64,000 bases of DNA from Rhodococcus sp. ARC_M5 (GTDB lineage: Bacteria > Actinomycetota > Actinomycetes > Mycobacteriales > Mycobacteriaceae): the NCBI RefSeq assembly GCF_022810405.1, contig NZ_JALGQE010000012.1:1-64000 (forward strand), in the 5' to 3' direction. The position numbers and the translations under genes were made by a program. The notes under the pieces are model-generated. The model saw nothing but the letters and a program-made list of their open reading frames with translations. It searched no databases and had not been told where the DNA came from. Of the stretch, positions 27,431 to 37,326 are shown piece by piece (position 1 is the stretch's first letter; every line of letters begins with the position of its first letter).

Positions 27431-28269
27431 GGGCGGGCCGCCGCAACCAGTCGGTCGTAGTGCTCCGGGGCGGTGGTGTATTCGCCCAGCTTCACCGTCT
27501 TGTTGGTTCCGTGGTAATCCGAGGATCCGGTGACGATCAGATCCAGCTCCTCGGCGAGATCGGCCATCACCGCGGTGTCCTCCGGCGAGTGATCCATGTG
27601 GTGCACTTCCACTCCGCCGAGACCGCGAGCTGCCAGTTCGCGAATGTGATCGAGGTCGAGGATGCGGCCGCGGGCACGAGCTCTTGCGTGCGCGAGCACA
27701 CTGACACCGCCCGCCGCGGCGATCATGTCCACCGCGACCTCGAGGGGGGTGTCGACCTTCTCGACGTAGTACTTGCCGCTGGTCGCCAACGGACCGGCGA
27801 ACGCAGCGTCCATGTTCGGAACGTACCCGGCGTCGATCAGCGCACGGCCCAGGTGCGGTCGCCCGGCCGCCTCCCCGGCCGAGGCCAGCACCGCGTCGGG
27901 GTCGATGGGCAAACCGTCCGCCGCCATCTTCTCGGCAATGGCACGCAACCTCGTCACCCGCTCGCTCCGTAGACGAGCGCGCTCCCCGGCGAATGCCTCG
28001 TTCGCCGGGTCGAACAGGTACGCGAGCAGGTGCACCGGAACCGGCTCGCCGTCCTCGCCTCGTCCACTGCAGGAGAGTTCCATACCGCGCACGAGCGTCA
28101 GTCCGGACGGCAGCGCAGAGGCAGCCTCGTCCCAGCCCGCGGTGGTGTCGTGGTCGGTCAGAGCCACCACCGACAGTCCCGCTTCGGCTGCGGCGCGGAC
28201 CAGCTCGGCCGGGCTGTCGGTGCCGTCGGACGCCGTCGAGTGGGTGTGGAGATCGATGAGCACCTGCAC
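27427..28269 (-). CDS. PHP-domain phosphoesterase
   Basis: This 280-residue enzyme has the polymerase-and-histidinol-phosphatase metal site: DLHTHSTASDG at residues 6-16, ALTDHDT around 36-42, then GMELSC and VLAHARA, and a C-terminal SSDYHGTNK. Relatives are 3',5'-nucleoside bisphosphate phosphatases or RNase AM-like 5'-3' exonucleases. The GTG at 28269 is used; a second GTG two codons later is equally possible. It heads the operon with marC. Confidence 0.9.
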   Translation of the reverse strand: MQVLIDLHTHSTASDGTDSPAELVRAAAEAGLSVVALTDHDTTAGWDEAASALPSGLTLVRGMELSCSGRGEDGEPVPVHLLAYLFDPANEAFAGERARLRSERVTRLRAIAEKMAADGLPIDPDAVLASAGEAAGRPHLGRALIDAGYVPNMDAAFAGPLATSGKYYVEKVDTPLEVAVDMIAAAGGVSVLAHARARARGRILDLDHIRELAARGLGGVEVHHMDHSPEDTAVMADLAEELDLIVTGSSDYHGTNKTVKLGEYTTAPEHYDRLVAAARP

Positions 28270-28320
28270 AGTGTTTCAGGCCCACTCTCTCGTCGTTTTG
28301 CTGGCGTACGATTGCCCGCC

Positions 28321-29409
28321 ATGCCGTCCCTTCCCCCTCGCCCGTCGCTGCCCTCACTGCATCGACGTACCGCCAAGGCAGATCACGAGCCGACACCGCG
28401 AATTCCGGTGCCCACGGCCCGCGCGATCGTCGACTGCGCGGTCTATGTCGACGGCGCCCGGCTGCCCGGCAGATTCACCCACACCTCGGCCATCGCAGAG
28501 GTGCGGGCCCGCGGCGAGGGATTCGTGTGGGTCGGTCTGCACGCGCCCGACGAACACCAGATGAGTGCCATCGCTCAGTGCTACGGGCTGCACGAGCTGA
28601 TGGTCGAGGACACCGTGCACGCCCACCAGAGGCCAAAACTCGAGCGCTACGACGACGTCGCGTTCCTGGTGCTGCGCACGGTGAAGTACGTCGAGCACGA
28701 GTCGGTGACGACCGCCAACGAGATCGTCGAGAGCGGCGAGATCATGGTGATGGTCGGCCGTGACTTCGTCATCACCGTCCGGCACGGTGAGCATTCCGGG
28801 TTGGCCGGCGTGCGTCAGCGTCTCGAAGCGAACTCCGAACAACTCGCGCTCGGACCGTCGGCGGTGCTGCACGCGGTGGCAGACCACGTGGTCGACGAGT
28901 ATCTCGCGGTGACCGAATCGATCGAGCGAGACGTAGACGGGATGGAGGAGGAGGTGTTCTCGCCGCACCACCACGTGCCCATCGAGAACATCTATCTCCT
29001 CAAGCGGGAGGTGGTGGAGCTTCGCCGGTCGGTGACACCACTGTCGACGCCGCTGGCGCGGCTGGTGCAGGAGCCGAGCGTCCCCAAAGCCGTGCGGCGC
29101 TATCTGCGCGACGTACAGGACCATCACACGACGGTTGCCGAGCGCATCTCCGAGTACGACGAGGTGCTCAGCTCACTCGTCGACGCCGCGCTGGCGCGTG
29201 TGACCATGCAGCAGAACCTGGACATGCGCAAGATCTCGGCGTGGGTGGCGATCGCCGCTGTGCCGACGATGGTCGCGGGCATCTACGGGATGAACTTCGA
29301 CAACATGCCCGAACTGCACTGGACGTACGGCTACCACCTGATGGTCGCGGTCGTGTTGTGCGTCTGTATCGGATTGTGGCGCACGTTCCACAAGAACGAC
29401 TGGCTCTAG
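28321..29409 (+). CDS. corA: Magnesium/cobalt transporter CorA
   Basis: A 362-residue CorA: a long cytosolic N-terminal domain, a long stalk helix (residues about 200-300) and two C-terminal membrane helices, the first ending in the signature YGMN (IYGMNFDNMPELHW). It forms a pentameric Mg2+ channel gated by intracellular Mg2+. TACGAT lies 8 bases before the ATG and no Shine-Dalgarno is seen, so the mRNA may be leaderless. It is divergent from the PHP gene. Confidence 0.95.
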   Translation: MPSLPPRPSLPSLHRRTAKADHEPTPRIPVPTARAIVDCAVYVDGARLPGRFTHTSAIAEVRARGEGFVWVGLHAPDEHQMSAIAQCYGLHELMVEDTVHAHQRPKLERYDDVAFLVLRTVKYVEHESVTTANEIVESGEIMVMVGRDFVITVRHGEHSGLAGVRQRLEANSEQLALGPSAVLHAVADHVVDEYLAVTESIERDVDGMEEEVFSPHHHVPIENIYLLKREVVELRRSVTPLSTPLARLVQEPSVPKAVRRYLRDVQDHHTTVAERISEYDEVLSSLVDAALARVTMQQNLDMRKISAWVAIAAVPTMVAGIYGMNFDNMPELHWTYGYHLMVAVVLCVCIGLWRTFHKNDWL

Positions 29410-29547
29410 CAACGTTCGGAAATTGGACATCGTCCAACGTGCGGACGCGATTGTTGGCGATTCCCCCGAAGCTCCACGGGTGTTGAGCCCCCCGGCCCTC
29501 ACCGGATGACACTGCACAAGACGTGCAGTTCATTTCGGAAGGTAACG

Positions 29548-30525
29548 ATGAAGATCCGCGCTCTGGCGGTGGCCTCGGCCGTCGCCGCACTCTGCTCGTT
29601 CACCCCGGCGGCAGCATCGGCCGAGACCGGTTCCGGACCAGGGCAGGCGGCCGTCGGCCCGCCGCTGACCGTCGCGGCGGCCGAACTGGACAAGGCCCTC
29701 ACGTGCACCACCGATCTGCGCGACGCCACCCGCGATCCGGTCCTCCTCACCCCGGCCTTCGCCACCGATCAGCAATCCTTCGGCTGGAACTATCTTCGAT
29801 CACTGCCCGCTGCAGGGATACCGGTGTGCAGCCTGTCCTTCCCCGACGAGGGGTACGGCGACCTGCAGATCGCCGCCCAATACGTCGTACATGCGGTTCG
29901 AACGATGGCGGCCGACAGCGGTCGCCAGGTGGTCATGATGGGTCACCAGCACGGCCCACTGGACGAGCTGTGGGCGTTGACGTTCTGGCCGGATCTGCCC
30001 GCGCTGGTGTCGGATTTCATCTCGCTCGCCACCCCGTACAACGGCACCGACTCGGCACGGTCGGGATGTGACGACGCGCAGGAGTGCCCGCCGGCGAACT
30101 GGCAGATCGCCACCGGATCGAAGTTCCTCACCGCGTTGGCGGCGCGTCCGTTGCCGGACGGGCCGGGCTACACCTCGATCTACACGCAATTCGACGAGTT
30201 GATCTATCCGCAACCGCGCGCGAGCACCCTTGCCGGAGCGTCGAACATCGCCGTGCAGGACATCTGCCCACTACGACCGGTCGAACACTTCGGCATTCTC
30301 GGTGACAACGTCGCGTACAACATCGTGCTCGACGCACTCGCCCACGACGGACCCGCTGTGCAGAAACGCATTTCGAAGAACCTGTGCTTCACCACGACGA
30401 TGCCCCAGCTGCGCTACACGCTGGAATCGTCGATCACCGGATTCGCCTACGGCCTCGGCGTTCCCCAGCATTTCGAGAACGACTCGGTGGACGCCGAACC
30501 CGAGTTGGCGTCCTACGCGCAGTAG
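29548..30525 (+). CDS. Secreted lipase-like protein lacking the catalytic serine
   Basis: The 325-residue product has a clear Sec signal peptide (MKIRALAVASAVAALCSF, cut near ASA) and the fold signature of actinobacterial CALB-like lipases: PVLLTPAFATDQQSFGWNYL, ALTFWPDLPALVSDFISLAT, then an Asp (FDEL, Asp216) and a His (VEHFGILGDN, His247) at the places of the triad. The nucleophile elbow, normally GHSQGG, reads GHQHGP, with Gln134 where serine is expected. It is therefore probably not a serine hydrolase in the usual sense. Reading frame is intact. AAGG precedes the ATG well. It may be a lipid-binding or regulatory pseudoenzyme. Confidence 0.82.
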   Translation: MKIRALAVASAVAALCSFTPAAASAETGSGPGQAAVGPPLTVAAAELDKALTCTTDLRDATRDPVLLTPAFATDQQSFGWNYLRSLPAAGIPVCSLSFPDEGYGDLQIAAQYVVHAVRTMAADSGRQVVMMGHQHGPLDELWALTFWPDLPALVSDFISLATPYNGTDSARSGCDDAQECPPANWQIATGSKFLTALAARPLPDGPGYTSIYTQFDELIYPQPRASTLAGASNIAVQDICPLRPVEHFGILGDNVAYNIVLDALAHDGPAVQKRISKNLCFTTTMPQLRYTLESSITGFAYGLGVPQHFENDSVDAEPELASYAQ

Positions 30526-30532
30526 GGGCGGA

Positions 30533-31126
30533 TCAGAGGCTGGCTGCGGACCGGTTGGGATCGCGCACGTCGATTCCCGCTTCCGTCCACGCCTCGCGCA
30601 GCGCGTCCGCGCCGCGCAACCGCACCCAGGCCGCCTCGGTGCCGGTGAGAGGCACGGCAGCCAGAAAGCGAACCGGATCGTAGGGCTCGGGCAGAGTCAG
30701 ATCCGCGATATCACTGTCACCGAGCAGCACGGCAGTGAACGGCGCGTTGGTCCACAGCGGCTCACCCAGATCGAGCAGCGCATCCTCGACGAGCACGACG
30801 CCCTCCACCGCGGGTGACGCGGCGAGCACGGCCAAGGACTTGTGCACGCCCGACGCCACGCCTGCCCCACCGCGAAGTGTCAGCACCAGTTCTGCACGGG
30901 GGCCCCGCGAGGGATCGGCAACGAGTTCGTTGGGGTCGGCCATGGGGTGCCGAGAACAGCCGAGACTGACGTACCGGACCACGTCGGAGTCCGCGCCGAA
31001 TCTCAGGACGTCCAGCGACTCGAGGCCGAGGAACGTCACCGACGCCGACGACGGGTTCTCGTCGCCGATTTCGGTCACCAGATGTGCGCGTACCGCTGTA
31101 ATGACACTGTCGCTCACCTGACCCAT
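30533..31126 (-). CDS. Suppressor-of-fused (SUFU) domain protein
   Basis: The 197-residue protein resembles the bacterial SUFU-like family: DVVRYVSLGCSRHPM, then RAELVLTLRGG and a C-terminal VRFLAAVPLTGTEAAWVRLRGADALREAW. Bacterial SUFU proteins often act as immunity proteins of polymorphic toxins or are of unknown function; no toxin gene is next to it. The start is uncertain; a GTG three codons inside (VSDSVI) also fits. It ends 7 bp from the lipase-like gene in convergent orientation. Confidence 0.7.
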   Translation of the reverse strand: MGQVSDSVITAVRAHLVTEIGDENPSSASVTFLGLESLDVLRFGADSDVVRYVSLGCSRHPMADPNELVADPSRGPRAELVLTLRGGAGVASGVHKSLAVLAASPAVEGVVLVEDALLDLGEPLWTNAPFTAVLLGDSDIADLTLPEPYDPVRFLAAVPLTGTEAAWVRLRGADALREAWTEAGIDVRDPNRSAASL

Positions 31127-31178
31127 CCAACACCACCGATGCCCGAGAAGTCCGTTCGGAGGTGCCCCCGCACCGGAG

Positions 31179-31913
31179 GTGGGTACCGTCGTACCCGTGG
31201 TCTCCGTTCTCGCAGTTGCCGACGAAACGATCGAATCACTGTGGAGTCCGCAGGTGAAGTCGCTCGCAGTGGACCTGATCCTCGGCGCGGGCGACCTCCC
31301 CTTCGACTACCTCGAGTACCTCACCGACGCGTTGAACGCGCCGTGCGTCTTCGTCCCGGGCAACCACGACGCGGACCTCACCGGATACTCGGCCGGGCGC
31401 GCGGGGTGGATGCGCGCCGGGCTGCCCGCCACCTGGCCCGGACCGGTCGGCGCCGTCAACGTCGACCGTCGCATCGTCTCCGCGGCCGGTCTGCGGATCG
31501 CCGGTCTCGGCGGGTCCATCCGCTACAACGGTGGGCCCAATCAGTGGACCCAACGGCAGCAACGTCGGCGCTCACGCACCCTGACCCGAACGTTCGCGTG
31601 GCATCGCACCGTACGCAAGGATCTTCGGCCCATCGACATTCTGCTCACCCACAGTCCACCGCTCGGGGTCGGCGACGACACCGACCCCGCGCACATCGGT
31701 TTCGACTGTCTGAACGAGGTGACGCGTCGACTCTCCCCACAGTTGTTGTTGCACGGTCATATTCATCCGCACGGTCATACCCCGGACGATCTGACCCTGC
31801 ACGACGCCGCGGTGATCAACACCGTCGGATACACCCTTCTCGAGATCGAACCGGGCGACAGCAGAACGGATTTCGAGGCACCGAAGATCGTGAGGCGCAG
31901 ACATGGCACGTGA
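31179..31913 (+). CDS. Calcineurin-like metallophosphoesterase
   Basis: This 244-residue protein keeps the core of the family: VLAVADE at the start (altered from the usual D-x-H), LILGAGDLPFDYLEYL, VPGNHDAD, HSPP and HGHIHPHGH. The first metal motif DxH is not intact (VADE), which may alter metal binding, although GDx(n)GNHD and GHxH are kept. The start is uncertain between GTGs at 31179 and 31197, as GGAGG motifs lie at long distances. The last 11 bp overlap the ParB-like gene, suggesting that both are co-translated. Confidence 0.8.
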   Translation: MGTVVPVVSVLAVADETIESLWSPQVKSLAVDLILGAGDLPFDYLEYLTDALNAPCVFVPGNHDADLTGYSAGRAGWMRAGLPATWPGPVGAVNVDRRIVSAAGLRIAGLGGSIRYNGGPNQWTQRQQRRRSRTLTRTFAWHRTVRKDLRPIDILLTHSPPLGVGDDTDPAHIGFDCLNEVTRRLSPQLLLHGHIHPHGHTPDDLTLHDAAVINTVGYTLLEIEPGDSRTDFEAPKIVRRRHGT

Positions 31914-32766
31914 CACCGGATTTCCGGCCGCGGATGCGGAGAACGACTTCACCCGCCAGCGCCGACGCGCCGACGTCGCCCGGCTGGTCGGGTGGCTCCG
32001 GCGTCAACCCGACGACGTCAACACCATTCTGCCGTTCGACGAGGTGGTCGCCGCCCTCGGCAAGGTGGGCGAGCGTCACCTCGGCCTGCAGGTCATCCGC
32101 GTCGACACCATCGTCGGAAGTGTCGATCGCACGCGCGATTTCGATCGATTCTTCCGGCCGACGTCAGCGCGTATCCGCGAACGCTGGCAGCGACTCGCGG
32201 CCGCTCAGCGCCGAGGCGAGGCGATGCCGCCGATCCAGGTCTACCGCATCGGTGGGATGCACTTCGTCGTCGACGGTCATCACCGAGTCTCCATCGCCTT
32301 CGCGATGCACCGGACGTCGATCGATGCCGTCGTCACCGAGATCATCACGCGCATCTCACCCGAGGGCATCACTCGACGCGGCGACCTGCTGATCAAGGAT
32401 CACCGGCGCATCTTCCTCAGTCGAGTGCCGTTGGTGGGCCGGGCCCGCGAGGCCGTACAGGTCACCGACCCCTTCGACTACGCCCAGCTGAGCGAATCGG
32501 TGGAGGCGTGGGGATTCCGGTTGATGCAGGAGGTCGGCGAATTCGTCGACCGCGGTACCGTCGCGCGGCGTTGGTTCGGTGAGGAGTACCTGCCGGTGGT
32601 GCGCATGGTGCGCGCGGCCGAAATCCTCGAGGATCGCACCGACGCGGAGGCGTACCTGTGGATGAGCCGGGAGCGTTACCGCCTGGTACGCGAACACGTC
32701 TGGAACGACGAAATCGTCAGCGAACTCCGGCAGAAAGCGCTGGGGAAGCCCAACCGGGGCCAATGA
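31903..32766 (+). CDS. ParB/sulfiredoxin-like domain protein
   Basis: This 287-residue protein has a ParB/Srx-type motif in the middle: PPIQVYRIGGMHFVVDGHHRVSIA (residues about 109-132), with the GHHR that binds nucleotide in ParB-N proteins. The rest is charged and mostly helical, with many Arg and Glu, and could bind DNA. There is no ParB helix-turn-helix visible, so it is not the chromosome-segregation ParB. It overlaps the metallophosphoesterase gene by 11 bp. Function unknown. Confidence 0.72.
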   Translation: MARDTGFPAADAENDFTRQRRRADVARLVGWLRRQPDDVNTILPFDEVVAALGKVGERHLGLQVIRVDTIVGSVDRTRDFDRFFRPTSARIRERWQRLAAAQRRGEAMPPIQVYRIGGMHFVVDGHHRVSIAFAMHRTSIDAVVTEIITRISPEGITRRGDLLIKDHRRIFLSRVPLVGRAREAVQVTDPFDYAQLSESVEAWGFRLMQEVGEFVDRGTVARRWFGEEYLPVVRMVRAAEILEDRTDAEAYLWMSRERYRLVREHVWNDEIVSELRQKALGKPNRGQ

Positions 32767-32898
32767 CCCCGTCGAACCGGCCGTAGGACTACGCCCTCGC
32801 GAGCCCCACGGTCGAGCCGTAGCCGATAATTACTTAGATGCGTTCAACATTTGTGTTCGATTCGGATCGTTTTTCACACGTAACGAGGTAGCTCTTCC

Positions 32899-34329
32899 AT
32901 GTCCACCCGCCGCACGCTGCTGCCCGGACTCTGCTTCATCGTGATGACTCTCGCTGTCCTGCAGACGATGGTCGTGCCCATCGTGGGCACCATCGGTACC
33001 CAGCTCGGCGTCGGCACCACGGCAGCGGGCTGGGTACTGACGGCCAATCTCCTCGCCGCGGTCATCGCCACCCCCGTCATCGGCCGGCTCGCCGACCTGC
33101 ACGGCAAACGACCCGTTCTCGTCGGCGTCCTGACCGTCGTGCTGGCCGGGTCGCTGCTGGCAGCGTTGACCGATTCACTCGTCTGGCTGCTCGTCGGCCG
33201 TATCCTGCAGGGCGTCTCGTATGCCCTCTTCCCCATCGCTCTGGCCGTGTTGCGCGACGAAATGCCGCGCGAGAAACTGGTCGGATCGATGGCAATCCTG
33301 TCCGGCACGCTCGGCGTGGGCGGCGGATTCGGACTGGTGCTGACGGGGCTGCTCACGGCCGACGGCGCCGACTACCACCGCGTGTTCTGGCTCACCGTCG
33401 CCATCGTCGTCGTCGCTCTCGCCATTGCCTGGTTCGGCGTGCCTGTACGACCACGACACGCCAGCGGATCCGTCGACTGGTGGGGTGCCGTGCTCCTGGC
33501 CGGCACTCTTCTGCTGCTGTTCCTCGCCCTCACCCAGGGCCGCACGTGGGGCTGGGGTTCGGTGGCCACCATCGGCTGCGCTGTCGCAGGCGCACTGTTG
33601 GGAACGGTCTGGTGGATCTTCGAGAAGCGCATCGATGCACCGCTCGTCGCGCCCCGCATGCTCACTCACGGTCCACTGTTGGCCACCAACGTCGCCACGC
33701 TCTTCGTCGGCATCGGCATGTTCGTCAATTTTCTCGCCTGCTCGTACTTCGTGCAGACCCCACGCGCCATCGCGGGTTACGGCTTCACCGCCAACGTTCT
33801 CGAAGCGAGCGTCGTGTACCTGCTACCCGGTGCTGCGGTGGGAGTGGTTGCGGCGGTGATCAGCGGTCGACTCATCCGATCGTTCGGGCCCCGCCGAGTG
33901 CTGATCGCAGGAGCGATGATCGGGCTGATCGGGTTCGCCTTCGTGGCACTGGCCCACGATCACACCTGGCAGCTGATCACCGCAGGCATCGTCATCAACA
34001 TGTTCGTCAGCCTCGCCTTCGCGGCGCTGCCCAACCTGCTGATGGCCGAAGTCAGCGCCGCCGACACCGGCGTGGCGAACAGCGTCAATTCGATCGTCAG
34101 GACAGTCGGCACCTCGATCGCGAGCGCCACGTTGACCACCGTCCTCGCCATGTTCACCATCGAGGGGACGGTCGTTGCCCGCGAGAGCGTCTACACCGCA
34201 GCCTTCGCCGCAGGCGCGGTGGCCTGCCTCGTGGTCGCGCTCGTGGCGATGGCCATCAAGAGCACTCCGGCGGCTCACGAGTCGGTCGTCGTCGGTGCAG
34301 GCAGCGAGCATGTGAACGAAACTTCGTAG
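32899..34329 (+). CDS. MFS drug efflux transporter (DHA2 type)
   Basis: A 476-residue transporter with about 14 hydrophobic segments. Motif A reads GRLADLHGKRPVLVG, and GWVLTANLLAAVIATPVIG precedes it; motif C-like VGGGFGLVLTG lies about residue 140. It is a proton-driven exporter by family; the substrate is unknown. The ATG is preceded by ACGAGGTAG. No regulator is next to it. Its end overlaps a hairpin that also serves the convergent sugC gene. Confidence 0.88.
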   Translation: MSTRRTLLPGLCFIVMTLAVLQTMVVPIVGTIGTQLGVGTTAAGWVLTANLLAAVIATPVIGRLADLHGKRPVLVGVLTVVLAGSLLAALTDSLVWLLVGRILQGVSYALFPIALAVLRDEMPREKLVGSMAILSGTLGVGGGFGLVLTGLLTADGADYHRVFWLTVAIVVVALAIAWFGVPVRPRHASGSVDWWGAVLLAGTLLLLFLALTQGRTWGWGSVATIGCAVAGALLGTVWWIFEKRIDAPLVAPRMLTHGPLLATNVATLFVGIGMFVNFLACSYFVQTPRAIAGYGFTANVLEASVVYLLPGAAVGVVAAVISGRLIRSFGPRRVLIAGAMIGLIGFAFVALAHDHTWQLITAGIVINMFVSLAFAALPNLLMAEVSAADTGVANSVNSIVRTVGTSIASATLTTVLAMFTIEGTVVARESVYTAAFAAGAVACLVVALVAMAIKSTPAAHESVVVGAGSEHVNETS

Positions 34330-34354
34330 TCCACTACGAAGTTCCGTTCACATG
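34309..34354. terminator. Bidirectional hairpin terminator, MFS/sugC
   Basis: A 22-bp inverted repeat (34309-34330 with 34333-34354, a single mismatch) with a 2-base centre overlaps the MFS stop codon and ends 13 bp from the sugC stop. Its right arm is nearly the same as 108-127, next to the other MFS gene. Confidence 0.75.
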
Positions 34355-34367
34355 CGGCGCAGCCGCT

Positions 34368-35537
<1,170 letters not shown>

Positions 35538-35542
35538 GACGG

Positions 35543-36376
35543 TTATCCCTTCACTGCGCCGGACGTCAAGCCCGCCACGATACGTCGTTGGAAGAAGAGC
35601 ACAAAAATGATGATCGGGATCGTGATGACGACGGCGGCCGCCGCGATCGATCCCGTGGGCTCCTCGAACTGAGAGCTACCGGTGAATTGCGAGATGGCCG
35701 CCGGGACGGTGACCGAACGTTCCGTCGCCGTCAGCGAGATGGCGAGCAGCAGGTCGTTCCAGGCGAAGATGAACACCAGGATGGCGGCGGTGACGATGCC
35801 GGGTGCGGCCAGCGGGGCGATGACCTTGCGGAACGCCTGTGCGGGCGTCGCGCCGTCCATCTTCGCTGCCTTCTCCAGCTCCCACGGAATCTCGCGGAAG
35901 AACGCGGACAGGGTGTAGATCGCCAACGGCAACGCGAAGGTGATGTACGGAATGATCAGTCCCGGCCAGGTGTCGAACAGCCCCAGCGAGCGGGAGATGT
36001 CGAACAGCGGTGTCACCAGCGAGATCTGGGGGAACATCGCGATCAGCAGTGCCGCACCGACGAGGGCCTTCTTGCCCGGAAAGTCCAGGCGAGCAACGGC
36101 ATACGCGGCCATCGTGCCGATCACCACGGCGATCACCGTGGTGATCAGACCGATGCCGATGGAGTTCACCAGGGCCGAGGTGAACTGGTTCGTCTGGAAG
36201 ATGCCCTTGTAGTTGTCGAAGGTGATCGAAGTGGGGATGAACTTGCCGTCCGCGATGGTCGCCGTCGACTTGAACGAGAGACTGATGATCCACAGCAGCG
36301 GTACGAGTGCGTAGATCAGGACGAGGACGTTGACGACCGTCCAACCGACCTTCTTGCGAGGCGTAACAGTGGTCAT
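35543..36376 (-). CDS. sugB: Trehalose ABC importer permease SugB
   Basis: A 277-residue MalG-type permease with six membrane segments; the EAA loop reads [22 protein letters not shown]. Pairs with SugA. Its ATG overlaps the sugA stop by one base (TAATG), and it is followed closely by sugC. Confidence 0.93.
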   Translation of the reverse strand: MTTVTPRKKVGWTVVNVLVLIYALVPLLWIISLSFKSTATIADGKFIPTSITFDNYKGIFQTNQFTSALVNSIGIGLITTVIAVVIGTMAAYAVARLDFPGKKALVGAALLIAMFPQISLVTPLFDISRSLGLFDTWPGLIIPYITFALPLAIYTLSAFFREIPWELEKAAKMDGATPAQAFRKVIAPLAAPGIVTAAILVFIFAWNDLLLAISLTATERSVTVPAAISQFTGSSQFEEPTGSIAAAAVVITIPIIIFVLFFQRRIVAGLTSGAVKG

Positions 36377-37326
36377 TACTTGCGGCCTCCGTCGTCGGAT
36401 CCCGGTGCCGATGCACCGAACAACTTGATGAACACGAACGCGATGATCGCGACGCAGAAGAAGATCAGGATGCTGATCGCCGACCCGAGTCCGAGGTTGA
36501 ACGCACCGAACAGATTGTTGTAACCGAGGATCGAGACCGATCCGGTTTCGTTGCTACCTCGGGTGAGGACGTAGATGTTGTCGAAGATGCGGAACGCGTC
36601 GAGGGTGCGGAAGAGCACCGCGACGAGAATCGCCGGCTTCATCAACGGGATCGTGATGCGCATCAACCTCGTCCACCCGCCTGCTCCGTCGACCTCGGCT
36701 GCCTTGAGCAGATCGTCGGGCACCAGCGCCAGTCCTGCCAACAACAGCAGCGCCATGAACGGCGTCGTCTTCCACACCTCGGCCAGCACGACGATGGCCA
36801 GGGACGGGAACTGCTCGGTGAGCGGGGCACTCCCGTCGGGCAGCAGATTCGCAAGGTAGCCGGTACCCGGGGTCCATGCGTAGTACCAGCTGTACGCCGC
36901 CGCGACGGTCACGATGCCGTACGGAATGAGCACCACGGTGCGCACCAGTCCACGGCCGAAGATGGTGCGGTGCATGACCAGAGCCACCGCGAGGCCGAGG
37001 ATGAACTCGATGATCACCGAGATGATCGTGATGCCGGCCGTGACGCTGAAGGCCGTCCACCAGTAACCGTCGGAGAGCACCGTCACGTAGTTGGAGACAC
37101 CGACGAATTCACGATCCTCGGGAAAAGCGAGGTTGTACTTCTGCAGGCTGAGCCAGAACGCGTAGATGATCGGATATCCGGTCACCGCGATCATCAGCAG
37201 GGCGGCAGGTGCGATGAGCAACAGCCCCAGCCGACGTTCGGCCTTCTTGCCGTCGGAGACGTTCTTCAGGGCAGCCTGCTTGTCGGCGGGCTGCGACTGA
37301 GGCTGCGACTCGGTAGGAGCACTCAT
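36376..37326 (-). CDS. sugA: Trehalose ABC importer permease SugA
   Basis: A 316-residue MalF-type permease with a charged/Gln-rich cytosolic N-terminus ([20 protein letters not shown]) before the first helix [19 protein letters not shown]. The EAA loop reads [21 protein letters not shown]. The start at 37326 overlaps the lpqY stop (ATGA), which rules out the longer upstream frame. Confidence 0.93.
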   Translation of the reverse strand: MSAPTESQPQSQPADKQAALKNVSDGKKAERRLGLLLIAPAALLMIAVTGYPIIYAFWLSLQKYNLAFPEDREFVGVSNYVTVLSDGYWWTAFSVTAGITIISVIIEFILGLAVALVMHRTIFGRGLVRTVVLIPYGIVTVAAAYSWYYAWTPGTGYLANLLPDGSAPLTEQFPSLAIVVLAEVWKTTPFMALLLLAGLALVPDDLLKAAEVDGAGGWTRLMRITIPLMKPAILVAVLFRTLDAFRIFDNIYVLTRGSNETGSVSILGYNNLFGAFNLGLGSAISILIFFCVAIIAFVFIKLFGASAPGSDDGGRK

